Of a stretch of 64,000 nucleotides of DNA, positions 49,737 through 58,422 are shown one piece after another. A program made the position numbers and the translations under genes. Position 1 is the first letter of the stretch. Each line of letters begins with the position of its first letter. Source of the DNA: Noviherbaspirillum soli. GTDB lineage: Bacteria; Pseudomonadota; Gammaproteobacteria; Burkholderiales; Burkholderiaceae_D. Location: the NCBI RefSeq assembly GCF_015352955.1, contig NZ_JACYOX010000027.1:1-64000 (forward strand), written 5' to 3'. The notes below the pieces were generated by a model, which saw only the letters and a list, made by a program, of their open reading frames with translations, was not told the DNA's origin and made no database searches.

Positions 49737-50615
49737 ATGACGCTACCGATGCGCGACGGCGTGGCGCCCAGCTTTGTCATTTTGCCGGCAGGGTGCAATG
49801 GCACCTTGCTCGACTTCCTGACGCAGCAGTTTCCAGCAATTTCCCGCGCGGTCTGGCAAAGCCGGCTGGCTCGTGGCGAGGTGGTGGACGACCGCGGCAG
49901 GGCCATGCAAGCCGACACGGCCTGCCGGCAGAATGCCAAGATCTTTTACTATCGCGAGCTGCCGCCGGAAACCCCGATTCCGTTCGAGGAAACCATATTG
50001 CATGTGGATGCGCACCTGCTGGTGGTCGACAAGCCGCACTTCCTGCCGGTGACGCCCACCGGACGATTTCTACAGGAGACCTTGCTGGTGCGGTTGAGGC
50101 GCAAGACCGGGCTGGCCCATCTGTCGCCCATCCACCGGCTGGACCGGGAAACCGCGGGCGTGATGCTGTTTTCAGTCGATCCGGCCAGCCGCGGGAAATA
50201 CCAGTCGCTATTTCAGCAAAGGGCTGTCAGCAAGATGTATGAAGCCCTCGCCGACCCGCTGCATGATGTTGACTTTCCATTGACCTACCGCAGCCGCATG
50301 GTGGATGGCACGCCTTTTTTCCGGATGCAGGAAGTGCCTGGCGTGCCGAATTCGGAAACCGTGATCACGCCGATTGAAACCCGCGGCGCCCATGTGCTGT
50401 ATCGCCTGGAGCCGCTGACCGGCCGCAAACACCAGCTAAGGCTGCATATGGCCAGCCTGGGTATCCCCATCGTCAATGATGCGTTTTATCCGCAGGCCTT
50501 GCCATGCAAGGCGGACGATGTGTCTTCACCCTTGAAGCTGTTGTCCCGCTCGGTGCGCTTCATTGACCCGCTAAGTGGCGAAGCACGGCATTTCGCCAGT
50601 CGCATGACGCTGTAG
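49737..50615 (+). CDS. RluA-family pseudouridine synthase
   Basis: Isomerises uridine to pseudouridine in rRNA or tRNA. The 292-residue protein has an S4-like N-terminal part (LLDFLTQQFPAISRAVWQSRLARGEVVDDRG) and the catalytic domain with LSPIHRLDRETAGVML, in which the aspartate is catalytic, and LTGRKHQLRLHMASLGIPIVNDAFY. The exact target cannot be read from sequence; it is not one of the long RluC/D forms. The start at 49737 is an ATG 52 bases after frmA; a longer frame begins inside frmA. Confidence 0.92.
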   Translation: MTLPMRDGVAPSFVILPAGCNGTLLDFLTQQFPAISRAVWQSRLARGEVVDDRGRAMQADTACRQNAKIFYYRELPPETPIPFEETILHVDAHLLVVDKPHFLPVTPTGRFLQETLLVRLRRKTGLAHLSPIHRLDRETAGVMLFSVDPASRGKYQSLFQQRAVSKMYEALADPLHDVDFPLTYRSRMVDGTPFFRMQEVPGVPNSETVITPIETRGAHVLYRLEPLTGRKHQLRLHMASLGIPIVNDAFYPQALPCKADDVSSPLKLLSRSVRFIDPLSGEARHFASRMTL

Positions 50616-50643
50616 GACTGCAGAACTTCCACCGTCTGACTTT

Positions 50644-51834
50644 ATGAAACATGCAACCAGTATTCCTTCCACCGCTGTTCTTGCGCTGTCGCTGGCCGCT
50701 TTTGGCAGCGGCATGTCTTTGCGCCTGACTGATGCGCAGTTGCCCCGCCTGGCATCGGATTTTGGCGTGTCCCTGGCCAGCGCTTCCTATGTGATTACCT
50801 GTTTTTCAGTGGCATACGGCGTGTCGCAGCTGTTCTTCGGTCCTTTGGGTGACCGGTTCGGAAAATATCTCGTGATCGCGTGGGCAAGCGCTTGCTGTGC
50901 AATCACGGCATTACTGTGCGCCATCGCACCGAATTTCCCTTCACTGCTGGCAGCACGTTTTCTCGCCGGTGCAACGGCGGCTGCATTGATTCCGCTTTCC
51001 ATGGCATGGATAGGCGATGTGATCGCCTATGAAGAGCGGCAACCGGTGCTGGCGAGATTTTTGATCGGGCAGATTCTTGGCGTTTCAGCCGGCGTGTTCA
51101 TGGGTGGAATGGCTGCGGATTACCTGGACTGGCGCATTCCATTTTTTGGCATTGCCATTGGCTTTGTGCTGATCAGCCTGAAGCTGTTTTCCCTGAACAA
51201 GCGGTTGCCGGGACATGCCAGACAGACGGTGCAGGGAGAAGGCGCTGCCGTGCGCCGGATGATGCGCGAGTTTTCCCAGGTGTTGTCAGCAAAATGGGCG
51301 AAAGTCGTGCTGGCGACCGTGTTTCTCGAAGGCCTCTTCCTGTACGGCGCATTTGCGTTCATCGCTACCCATGTCCATGTGGTCCACGGTTTGCCCCTGT
51401 CCAGGGCAGGCTTGCTGGTCATGCTCTTCGGGTTTGGCGGCGTGCTGTTTGCCACGGCGGCAAGACTGCTGGTGCGCCGGCTTGGCGAAGCCGGACTGAC
51501 GCTCTGGGGCGGCATGATCGCCGCCTTGTCGCTGCTGGGGATTGGTGTGGGGCCGCACTGGATATGGGCCCTTCCTGGCTGCTTCTTCGCTGGCGTGGGC
51601 TTCTACATGCTGCATAATACCCTGCAGATCAATGCCACGCAGATGGCGCCTGAACGCCGTGGCGCCGCGGTGTCGGCATTTGCATCGTGCTTCTTTATCG
51701 GACAGTCCGTCGGCGTCGGGTTGGCCGGCCTGCTGGCCGATTACAGCAGTACAACCACCGTTCTCATTCTTGGCGCGGTGGGATTGCTGGCGCTATCGCT
51801 GAATTTCAGTCGCCTGCAAAGACGAAAGCATTAA
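50644..51834 (+). CDS. MFS transporter
   Basis: A 396-residue major facilitator with 12 predicted helices. The motif-A loop after helix 2 reads FFGPLGDRFGKYLVIAWA, and a related one follows helix 8. The layout is that of the DHA1 drug:proton antiporters, so drug or metabolite efflux is likely. It starts 28 bases after the pseudouridine synthase gene on the same strand. The end overlaps the minus-strand terminator of the next gene. Confidence 0.92.
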   Translation: MKHATSIPSTAVLALSLAAFGSGMSLRLTDAQLPRLASDFGVSLASASYVITCFSVAYGVSQLFFGPLGDRFGKYLVIAWASACCAITALLCAIAPNFPSLLAARFLAGATAAALIPLSMAWIGDVIAYEERQPVLARFLIGQILGVSAGVFMGGMAADYLDWRIPFFGIAIGFVLISLKLFSLNKRLPGHARQTVQGEGAAVRRMMREFSQVLSAKWAKVVLATVFLEGLFLYGAFAFIATHVHVVHGLPLSRAGLLVMLFGFGGVLFATAARLLVRRLGEAGLTLWGGMIAALSLLGIGVGPHWIWALPGCFFAGVGFYMLHNTLQINATQMAPERRGAAVSAFASCFFIGQSVGVGLAGLLADYSSTTTVLILGAVGLLALSLNFSRLQRRKH

Positions 51835-51866
51835 AAAATGCCCCTCGAGACAACTGTCTGAGGGGC
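51833..51866 (-). terminator. Terminator for the minus-strand hypothetical gene
   Basis: GCCCCTC and AGAC pair with GTCT and GAGGGGC across a short loop. Read on the minus strand, the stem is followed by ATTTTTTAATG. It therefore ends the transcript of the 101-residue protein gene. Confidence 0.75.
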
Positions 51867-51977
51867 GAACCTTCCCGAGTGGGAGGAGGAGACAACCTGA
51901 AAAAACACCTGACGCAGACAAAAGTTTCTTCGATTGCTTCCACCTCAACCAGATTTATTAATGCAAGAGAAGATTGC

Positions 51978-52283
51978 TTAACCGCGCGAGGCGATCTGCC
52001 TCAGTTCAGCAGCCAGGTTAGGCTGGCTGCGGTCATATTCGCGCGCCATGCTGTTCAACATGGCAATGCCGCGCAGTTTTGCAGCGAAGCGCCGCTCTTC
52101 CAGCGACTTGCGCGGCGCCATCATCAGAATGGCAGCCTGAAGCAGGCCTTTGAGCAAGGGTTTGAACACCAGCAGCAAAGTGGCAAACAGGCTTACGCCA
52201 ATCAGCGGCCGCGCAGCGCCGACGGCAACGCCTGCGAACGAAACAGCAGCTTCAAGCGGAAAGACAATCGACAAGAACGACAT
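51978..52283 (-). CDS. Hypothetical membrane-associated protein
   Basis: A 101-residue protein with two hydrophobic stretches (about residues 2-25 and 27-52), then a charged amphipathic C-terminal half (RKSLEERRFAAKLRGIAMLNSMAREYDRSQPNLAAELRQIASR). GGGAG seven bases before ATG 52283 supports the start. No family is recognised. It lies alone between an MFS gene and the divergent LysR gene. Confidence 0.65.
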   Translation of the reverse strand: MSFLSIVFPLEAAVSFAGVAVGAARPLIGVSLFATLLLVFKPLLKGLLQAAILMMAPRKSLEERRFAAKLRGIAMLNSMAREYDRSQPNLAAELRQIASRG

Positions 52284-52442
52284 AACGCAACTCCCAACCA
52301 ATTATTCTGTAAGAAAATTTCTTCGAAACACTCTTTTGTTGCGGTGCAGTATAAGTAGGCATAAGATCGAAAGCCAATTTTCTGTTTGGATACCCGTTAT
52401 GTTTCTCATGAATAAGGTTTGGGCCGGAAAAGAGGTGAGCAG

Positions 52443-53384
52443 GTGAGCTTCCTGAGCCTGGATCTGAACCTTTTGCGCGTCTTCGACGCAGTCATGAGCG
52501 AGCAGAACCTGACCCGTGCGGCGAGTCGCCTTGCGATGACCCAGCCCGCGGTATCGAATGCAATCCGTCGCCTTCGTGATGCGCTGAAGGATGACATCGT
52601 GGTGCGGACCGCACATGGGGTAAAGCCGACGCCCAGGGCGGAAAGCCTGTGGCCGGCAGTCCGCAGAGCACTTGCACAGCTGCAGGAAGCCGTTGCGCCC
52701 CATACATTCGACGTCTCGCAGGCGACAGCGACCTTCCGGCTGGCGATGGCCGACGCAACTGCCGCACTGGCATTACCCTCGCTGATGCGGTCCATCGAAA
52801 AAGAGGCGCCGGGCCTGAACATCAGGATGATGCCGCTTACCACCCGCGAACCACGACCGATGCTGCTGCGCGCGGACATCGACCTGGCCATCGGTTTCTT
52901 TCCAGGCGTGGTGGCACAGCTTTCCGGGGAACTGGCAACGCCGATCAGGCACGAGCGCCTCTATTCCGGCAGATATGTCTGTGTAATGCGCCGGGATCAT
53001 CCGCTGGCGAAAGGGCCTCTGACACTGGAGGCGTATTGCAATGCCAAGCATCTGCTAGTCAGTTTTTCGGGGCGGGCCCGGGGGCTGGTGGATGATGCAT
53101 TGGCCCAAATAGGGCGCGAGCGCCGCATCCTGCTCACCGTGAATCAGTTTTTCACGGCCGGCCGGGTAGTGGCCAATTCCGACCTGATTACCGTGGTGCC
53201 ACGGCATTTGATCGCTTCGACCGGCATCAGCAATGAACTGGTGGACCTCGAACTGCCGTTTGACATGCCTGATGTCCATGTGGACATGCTGTGGCACGAG
53301 CGCGATGCGCGCAATCTCGCGCACAAGTGGATGCGTGAACATCTGACGACCATAGCTGCAGCCGCTAGTCCGTATCCCGTTTGA
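52443..53384 (+). CDS. LysR-family transcriptional regulator
   Basis: A 313-residue regulator with an N-terminal winged helix (LDLNLLRVFDAVMSEQNLTRAASRLAMTQPAVSNAIRRLRDALKDD) and a periplasmic-binding-protein-like effector domain. The N-terminal FLSLDLNLLRVFDAV style is that of the NodD/SyrM/LinR branch. The GTG at 52443 follows GAGGTGAGCAG; an upstream TTG gives no better site. It is convergent with and overlaps the next MFS gene by 20 bases. Its target is unknown; the divergent 101-residue gene is a candidate. Confidence 0.94.
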   Translation: MSFLSLDLNLLRVFDAVMSEQNLTRAASRLAMTQPAVSNAIRRLRDALKDDIVVRTAHGVKPTPRAESLWPAVRRALAQLQEAVAPHTFDVSQATATFRLAMADATAALALPSLMRSIEKEAPGLNIRMMPLTTREPRPMLLRADIDLAIGFFPGVVAQLSGELATPIRHERLYSGRYVCVMRRDHPLAKGPLTLEAYCNAKHLLVSFSGRARGLVDDALAQIGRERRILLTVNQFFTAGRVVANSDLITVVPRHLIASTGISNELVDLELPFDMPDVHVDMLWHERDARNLAHKWMREHLTTIAAAASPYPV

Positions 53385-54549
53385 TTTCCCAGCGCCTGGC
53401 ATGCCGCACAGCCAGCCAGTAAGCCATGGTGGCGACAATGCTGATTGCCAGCAGCATCAGCATCGTGGAGACCTGCCCGAGGCTTGCCAGCGCCAGGGTA
53501 AAGCCAAAGGGCGCCAGGGCGCGGGCGATGAAGGCGGGCCGGGCCAGCCGGCCGAGCAAAGTGGTGTAATCGCGGCGGCCATACAGTTCGGCCGGGACGA
53601 TGCCCCTGACGATGGTCATCAAGCCGTTGCTGATGCCATACAGCGCGGCAACCAGATAAGCCAGCCGCGTCGAGCCATCCAGCAGGAAAAGCGCTGTCAT
53701 GCCCAATATCATTGCCGCGAATGTCAGGCTGCCGACGTGGACCGCGCGCGTATTGCGGCCCATGCCCAGTTCAAGCAGGCGTCCGAGCACCTGGGTCGGC
53801 CCAACCAGCGCGGCAATCGTGACCGCCTGCGCATCGCTCAGGCCGGATGTGCGGAACATGCCGATCAGGTGCACCGACAATACCGACAGAACGAAGCTGC
53901 CCGACGCAAAGGCAAGTGCCAGCCACGCAATGTGGGGCGCCTGGCCAGTGGCTGCAGGACGGTCGGGAAGGCTGCCGGGCTTGCGTCCATTCCCCGGCAG
54001 CAGGCAGGCGTGCAGCGGCAGGCAAACCAGCAGCTGCAGCAGCGCATAGAAGAACAGGGCGTGGCGCCATCCGGCCATCGCCATCAGCCATTGCGATGCC
54101 GGCCAGGAAACCGTGCTGGCAAAACCGCCAAACAAGGTTAGTCCGGTAACGGAACGGCGATAAGCGTCACCCGCAATCTGGTTCAATGCCATGAAACCCG
54201 CGTCATATAAACAGGCGGACATCGCACACCCGGCAAGCACCGCCGCGGCAAACAGGCTTAAAGGCCCGCTGGCGGCTGCAAGCAGGCACAGGGCAAGCAT
54301 GGCCATTACCGAACCCGAGCACAGCACCATGCGGGCGCCATGCGCTTCCATCAGCCTGCCCACTGCCGGCGCGGCCAGGCCGGAAATGGAGAGGCTCAAT
54401 GTAAAGGCGGCAAAGAGAATGCTCGAGCTGACCTGCAAATCCTGCTGCATGCGCTCGCCAAGCACGGCAATCGGGTAATAAAGGCTGCCCCAGGAAATGA
54501 TCTGCGCAATGCCCAGGCCGCTCACGACGACCGTTAATGGCCGGCTCAT
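53365..54549 (-). CDS. MFS transporter (OFA/monocarboxylate-like)
   Basis: A 394-residue, 12-helix facilitator. The opening LTVVVSGLGIAQIISWGSLYYPIAVLGE resembles the OFA/monocarboxylate group, in which the first helix carries a similar SWG.. pattern. Motif A is weak (GRLMEAHGARMVL). The substrate may be a small organic acid; this is inference only. It is transcribed away from the AT-rich region at 54.55-54.82 kb. Confidence 0.9.
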   Translation of the reverse strand: MSRPLTVVVSGLGIAQIISWGSLYYPIAVLGERMQQDLQVSSSILFAAFTLSLSISGLAAPAVGRLMEAHGARMVLCSGSVMAMLALCLLAAASGPLSLFAAAVLAGCAMSACLYDAGFMALNQIAGDAYRRSVTGLTLFGGFASTVSWPASQWLMAMAGWRHALFFYALLQLLVCLPLHACLLPGNGRKPGSLPDRPAATGQAPHIAWLALAFASGSFVLSVLSVHLIGMFRTSGLSDAQAVTIAALVGPTQVLGRLLELGMGRNTRAVHVGSLTFAAMILGMTALFLLDGSTRLAYLVAALYGISNGLMTIVRGIVPAELYGRRDYTTLLGRLARPAFIARALAPFGFTLALASLGQVSTMLMLLAISIVATMAYWLAVRHARRWEIKRDTD

Positions 54550-54824
54550 GCAGGCTCCGCGATGTGGATAAGGCTTTGGATAAGCTGTGCAGGGTGTGGG
54601 GATAAAACGCCTTGAAAGCGGAACAGGATTCTTGTACAGAATCGCCCACTGTTGAATACAGGGCTTATGCAGGCTTTATGAAATTTCCAAGGGTTTGATT
54701 TCATATGCATTTTTATTGTTATCCACAATTTAGCGCATGCGTTAACAACTACTATTATCCGTATACAAAAACATTGATTAAATAAACGGCGCAAACCTGA
54801 CGCAAGGGCTGTTAACAAACGCAG
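54550..54824. promoter_or_regulatory. AT-rich region with DnaA-box-like sequences, left cluster
   Basis: 275 bases of AT-rich DNA containing TGTGGATAA (54563-54571, perfect DnaA box), TTTGGATAA (54575-54583, one mismatch), TGTGGGGATAA near 54596, TTATCCACA (54719-54727, perfect) and GTTAAC at about 54741 and 54811. It lies directly upstream of the MFS gene and downstream of the nucleosidase gene. No gene is supported in it. Confidence 0.6.
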
Positions 54825-55595
54825 TCACGGCAGAAGCGCACATAGCCTGCGCATCGTATGAAATGCATAGACGGAAGCAACGTGGCGAATGAAGGAAAGA
54901 AAATCGACCGCGGAGTCTTCGTTGGCATTGTCTGAAATTGTCCGAATCACGGAAAACGGCACGTCAAATTCATGGCAAACCTGGGCAACCGCCGCGCCTT
55001 CCATTTCTACTGCCAGCAGATCGGGAAAATCCACCTTTAATTCTTGCAATCGTGCAACACTGGCAATAAATTCATCGCCGCTTGCAATTAATCCCTGGTG
55101 TATGCGGGGTTGCTGCAAGTTGAAGTCCAGGCGGCTTTCTTCTGAAATTTCAGTCAACAAGTCCTGTTCCAGAAAACTGCTAGCCGCCTCCAGCAGATAA
55201 CGATTGATTCCTGTATCGCTGGGAAATCGCGAAAGTCCGGTCAAGGGAATTTCAAATCGCGGAAAAAGTGGGCGCGTGTCCATGTCGTGCTGGACGAGTT
55301 CACTTGCAATAACGATGTCTCCGACCCTGACTTCCGGATCGGCAGATCCGGCAACGCCGGTAAATAGCAGATGCGATACCTCGAAACGCTCGATCAACAT
55401 CGCTGCCGTTGCAGAAGACGCAACTTTTCCAAGTCGGGACAATACGCAGACGCAGTCCACTCCCCACAAATTCCCCTGGACATAGTCTCTCTTGCCTAGC
55501 GTAACGGTTTTCGCATTCAACATTTGCGTGATGAGGCCCGCCTGTTCTTCCTGGAGGGCACTGATGATGCCGAACCGGTACGATTTTTTTTCCAT
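54825..55595 (-). CDS. mtnN: MTA/SAH nucleosidase-family phosphorylase
   Basis: A 256-residue protein of the nucleoside phosphorylase family, type 5'-methylthioadenosine/S-adenosylhomocysteine nucleosidase. Conserved parts are GIISALQEEQAGLITQML, LLFTGVAGSADPEVRVGDIVIASELVQHDMD, AVEMEGAAVAQVCHEFDVPFSVIRTISDNANEDS with the ribose-binding glutamate and catalytic aspartate. It recycles purine and methionine by-products. It is slightly longer than E. coli MtnN (232). AT-rich DNA with DnaA-like boxes flanks both ends. Confidence 0.9.
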   Translation of the reverse strand: MEKKSYRFGIISALQEEQAGLITQMLNAKTVTLGKRDYVQGNLWGVDCVCVLSRLGKVASSATAAMLIERFEVSHLLFTGVAGSADPEVRVGDIVIASELVQHDMDTRPLFPRFEIPLTGLSRFPSDTGINRYLLEAASSFLEQDLLTEISEESRLDFNLQQPRIHQGLIASGDEFIASVARLQELKVDFPDLLAVEMEGAAVAQVCHEFDVPFSVIRTISDNANEDSAVDFLSFIRHVASVYAFHTMRRLCALLP

Positions 55596-55891
55596 TTTGT
55601 CTCTTTCAAAGGCCCCGAAGCCGCGTAAAACCGCGAATCTGGTTTTATCTTAAATAGCTGTATACAAATCTAGTAATAGTGTTAACCGGTGATTTTTTCT
55701 GTGAGTAAGTCAGTTAACGCCTTTTTAATCAATTACTTGGGCCGGGGATAAGGGCTGGATAAGCCTTGTATGTTAACGTGATAGCTTCTGGACAAAAATC
55801 GGAAGTTTTGGATATCCACGCTTATGCACAAGCGGGCAACCGGATATCCATAGAGTTGTCCACACCCCAAGCTATTGAAATGTAAGGAATT
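55596..55891. promoter_or_regulatory. AT-rich region with DnaA-box-like sequences, right cluster
   Basis: 296 bases upstream of the nucleosidase start. It has TTATGCACA (55822-55830, perfect DnaA box), TTGTCCACA (55856-55864, one mismatch), two GGATAAG sites near 55745 and 55758, and GTTAAC at about 55681, 55713 and 55772. T-rich runs such as GATTTTTTCT and CTTTTTAATCAATTA resemble DNA-unwinding elements. Confidence 0.6.
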
Positions 55892-56767
55892 TCACCGTTC
55901 CCAAACGGTTTTCAACAAGGAAAAGACTGCCTGGATGATGGGTTCCTGGACACGCTTGGCCAGGCAGACAAAGCTCAAATCCATTGCCAGGCTGACCTGG
56001 TCGGCAATCACAAGGCCGCGTGCCTGGGCTTCCCGCAATGCAACGGAATCCCTGGCCAGCGCCAGCCCAACGCCGGATTTCACGAGATCGAGCATCGATG
56101 GCTCCTGGTCCACCATCGCCACCTTGTGTGGCGAAACCTTGTATTGCGCAAATACTTTAGAGAGCAGTCGGTTGTGGGCCGATTCGGGTGGCGTCCATAT
56201 CCAGGGAAGGCTGGCCAGCGCTTTCCAGTCACGGCCGGCGACCCGGTTTTTCCAGCCCTGCGGCGCCAGGACGTAGTAATTAAACGAAGTCAAAGACTGA
56301 TAATTGAATTCCTTGCCGGGAATACCAAGATAAAAACCGACGTCTAGCCCGCCATTCTTGATCTGCTGAAGCACCGAGCCAGACATCCCTTGCTGGAGTT
56401 GTGTAGACAATTGCGGATAAGATTCAACAAGTCGCTTCAAAAATGCGCCAAGTCGGATGAATTCCGGATCGAGTATCGTTCCTATGGATAGCGTGCCTGA
56501 CAGGGTGGAATGCAACGCGTCAGCGCCCTGGCGAAACTCCATCAGACTTCCCAGCACCCGCTCGGCAAATGGAAGAAGCTTGGCGCCGTCATCGGTCAGC
56601 ATCATGCCGGCTGCGGTGCGATGAAAAAGTTGCAGGCCCAGCGTACTTTGCAAAGCCTTCAATTGCAGGCTGACGGCAGGCTGCGTCAGATGCAGACGCT
56701 CGGCGGCGCGGGTCAGATTTCCTTCCCGGGCGATGGTGACGAACGCACGTAACTGATTGAAATCCAT
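55892..56767 (-). CDS. LysR-family regulator, divergent from mmsA
   Basis: A 291-residue LysR protein with winged helix MDFNQLRAFVTIAREGNLTRAAERLHLTQPAVSLQLKALQ and a C-terminal effector domain. It is divergent from mmsA over 116 bases, the classical arrangement for a LysR protein that controls its neighbour and itself. By position it could match HpdR, the 3-hydroxypropionate-responsive regulator described beside mmsA and hpdH. An ATAA-N7-TTAT repeat at 56781-56795 in the shared gap is a possible binding site. Confidence 0.94.
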   Translation of the reverse strand: MDFNQLRAFVTIAREGNLTRAAERLHLTQPAVSLQLKALQSTLGLQLFHRTAAGMMLTDDGAKLLPFAERVLGSLMEFRQGADALHSTLSGTLSIGTILDPEFIRLGAFLKRLVESYPQLSTQLQQGMSGSVLQQIKNGGLDVGFYLGIPGKEFNYQSLTSFNYYVLAPQGWKNRVAGRDWKALASLPWIWTPPESAHNRLLSKVFAQYKVSPHKVAMVDQEPSMLDLVKSGVGLALARDSVALREAQARGLVIADQVSLAMDLSFVCLAKRVQEPIIQAVFSLLKTVWER

Positions 56768-56883
56768 AGAATTTAGCTTTATAAAAATTCCTTATATTGG
56801 TCGCCAGCATAACTCATTGGATTTGGCAGTTGGGCATCGTTATCCTGTGCGCCACCAAACATCATTCATTTATGAGGATTTCC

Positions 56884-58398
56884 ATGAGCCAGCCCGCACG
56901 CATCGAGCACTTCATCAATGGCGCCGTCACGGCATCCACCGGCGACCGCAGCCAGGATGTGACCAATCCTGCGACCGGCGAAGTCAGCGCCAGGGTGGCG
57001 CTGGCCAGCGTGGCCGATGTGAACGCGGCAGTGGCGGCCGCAAGCGCTGCCGCGCCGGCCTGGGCCGATACGGCGCCGCTGAAGCGGGCGCGTATCCTGT
57101 CGAAGTTCAAGGAACTGATAGAACGTCATCATGACGATTTGGCCAAGGCGATTACCCGCGAGCACGGCAAGGTATTTTCCGATGCAAAAGGAGAGGTGAT
57201 TCGCGGCCTGGAAATCGTGGAATTCGCCTGCGGCGTGCCGCAACTGCTGAAAACCCAGTTCACCGACAATATCGGCGGCGGCATCGACAACTGGCAGCTG
57301 CGCCAGCCGCTCGGCGTCACCGCCGGCATCACCCCCTTCAATTTCCCGGTGATGGTGCCGCTGTGGATGGCGCCGGTGGCGCTGGCAACCGGCAATACCT
57401 TTGTGCTCAAGCCTTCCGAGCGCGACCCGTCGCCGTCGCTGATGATGGCCGACATGCTCAAGCAGGCCGGCTTGCCGGATGGCGTCTTCAACGTGGTGCA
57501 GGGCGACAAGGTGGCCGTGGATGCGCTGATCCAGCATCCGGATGTGAAGGCGGTATCCTTCGTCGGCTCGACCCCGATCGCCGAGTATATCTATACCGAA
57601 GGCGCGCGCCGCAAGGGCGCCTGGCCATTGCGGGTGCAGGCGCTGGGCGGCGCCAAGAACCACCTGGTGGTGATGCCGGACGCTGATCTCGACCAGGCGG
57701 TGGATGCGCTGATCGGCGCGGCCTACGGCTCGGCTGGCGAGCGGTGCATGGCGATTTCGGTGGCAGTGGCGGTGGGGCAAGTGGCCGACAGGCTGATCGA
57801 TGCGCTGATACCGCGCGTGAAGTCGCTCAAGGTGATGAACGGCATGGAGGACGCGGCCGAGATGGGGCCGGTGGTCAGCGCCCAGCACAAGGCCAAGATC
57901 GAAGGCTATATCGAGGAAGGCGTGCGCGCCGGCGCCCGGCTGCTGGTTGACGGCCGCGGCCTGAAGGTGCCTGGTCATGAAAACGGCTTCTTCCTCGGCG
58001 GCACGCTGTTCGACCAGGTCACGCCGGAGATGAAGATCTACCAGGAAGAGATCTTCGGACCAGTGCTGTGCGTGGTGCGCGTGCCCGACCTGAAGTCGGC
58101 GGTGGAGCTGATCAATGCCCATGAATACGGCAACGGCGTGTCGCTGTTCACCTCGGACGGCAACACTGCCCGCGAGTTCTCGCGCCGCATCGAGGTGGGC
58201 ATGGTGGGCGTGAACGTGCCCATCCCGGTGCCGATGGCCTGGCATTCCTTCGGCGGCTGGAAGCGCTCGCTGTTTGGCGATGCCCATATCTATGGCGAGG
58301 AGGGCGTGCGGTTCTACACCCGCTACAAGTCCATCATGCAGCGCTGGCCGCAATCGATAGACAAGGGCGCGGAATTCACGATGCCGGTGGCGAAGTAA
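56884..58398 (+). CDS. mmsA: Methylmalonate-semialdehyde dehydrogenase (CoA-acylating)
   Basis: Oxidises malonate or methylmalonate semialdehyde to acetyl- or propionyl-CoA with NAD and CoA. The 504-residue aldehyde dehydrogenase has the nucleotide region [26 protein letters not shown], the catalytic cysteine in [12 protein letters not shown], a signature typical of MmsA, and [17 protein letters not shown] precedes the ATG. The GMC dehydrogenase starts 24 bases after its stop, so the pair is an operon. Confidence 0.95.
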   Translation: MSQPARIEHFINGAVTASTGDRSQDVTNPATGEVSARVALASVADVNAAVAAASAAAPAWADTAPLKRARILSKFKELIERHHDDLAKAITREHGKVFSDAKGEVIRGLEIVEFACGVPQLLKTQFTDNIGGGIDNWQLRQPLGVTAGITPFNFPVMVPLWMAPVALATGNTFVLKPSERDPSPSLMMADMLKQAGLPDGVFNVVQGDKVAVDALIQHPDVKAVSFVGSTPIAEYIYTEGARRKGAWPLRVQALGGAKNHLVVMPDADLDQAVDALIGAAYGSAGERCMAISVAVAVGQVADRLIDALIPRVKSLKVMNGMEDAAEMGPVVSAQHKAKIEGYIEEGVRAGARLLVDGRGLKVPGHENGFFLGGTLFDQVTPEMKIYQEEIFGPVLCVVRVPDLKSAVELINAHEYGNGVSLFTSDGNTAREFSRRIEVGMVGVNVPIPVPMAWHSFGGWKRSLFGDAHIYGEEGVRFYTRYKSIMQRWPQSIDKGAEFTMPVAK

Positions 58399-58422
58399 GG
58401 CGGAAAGACGGGGGAGACGACA

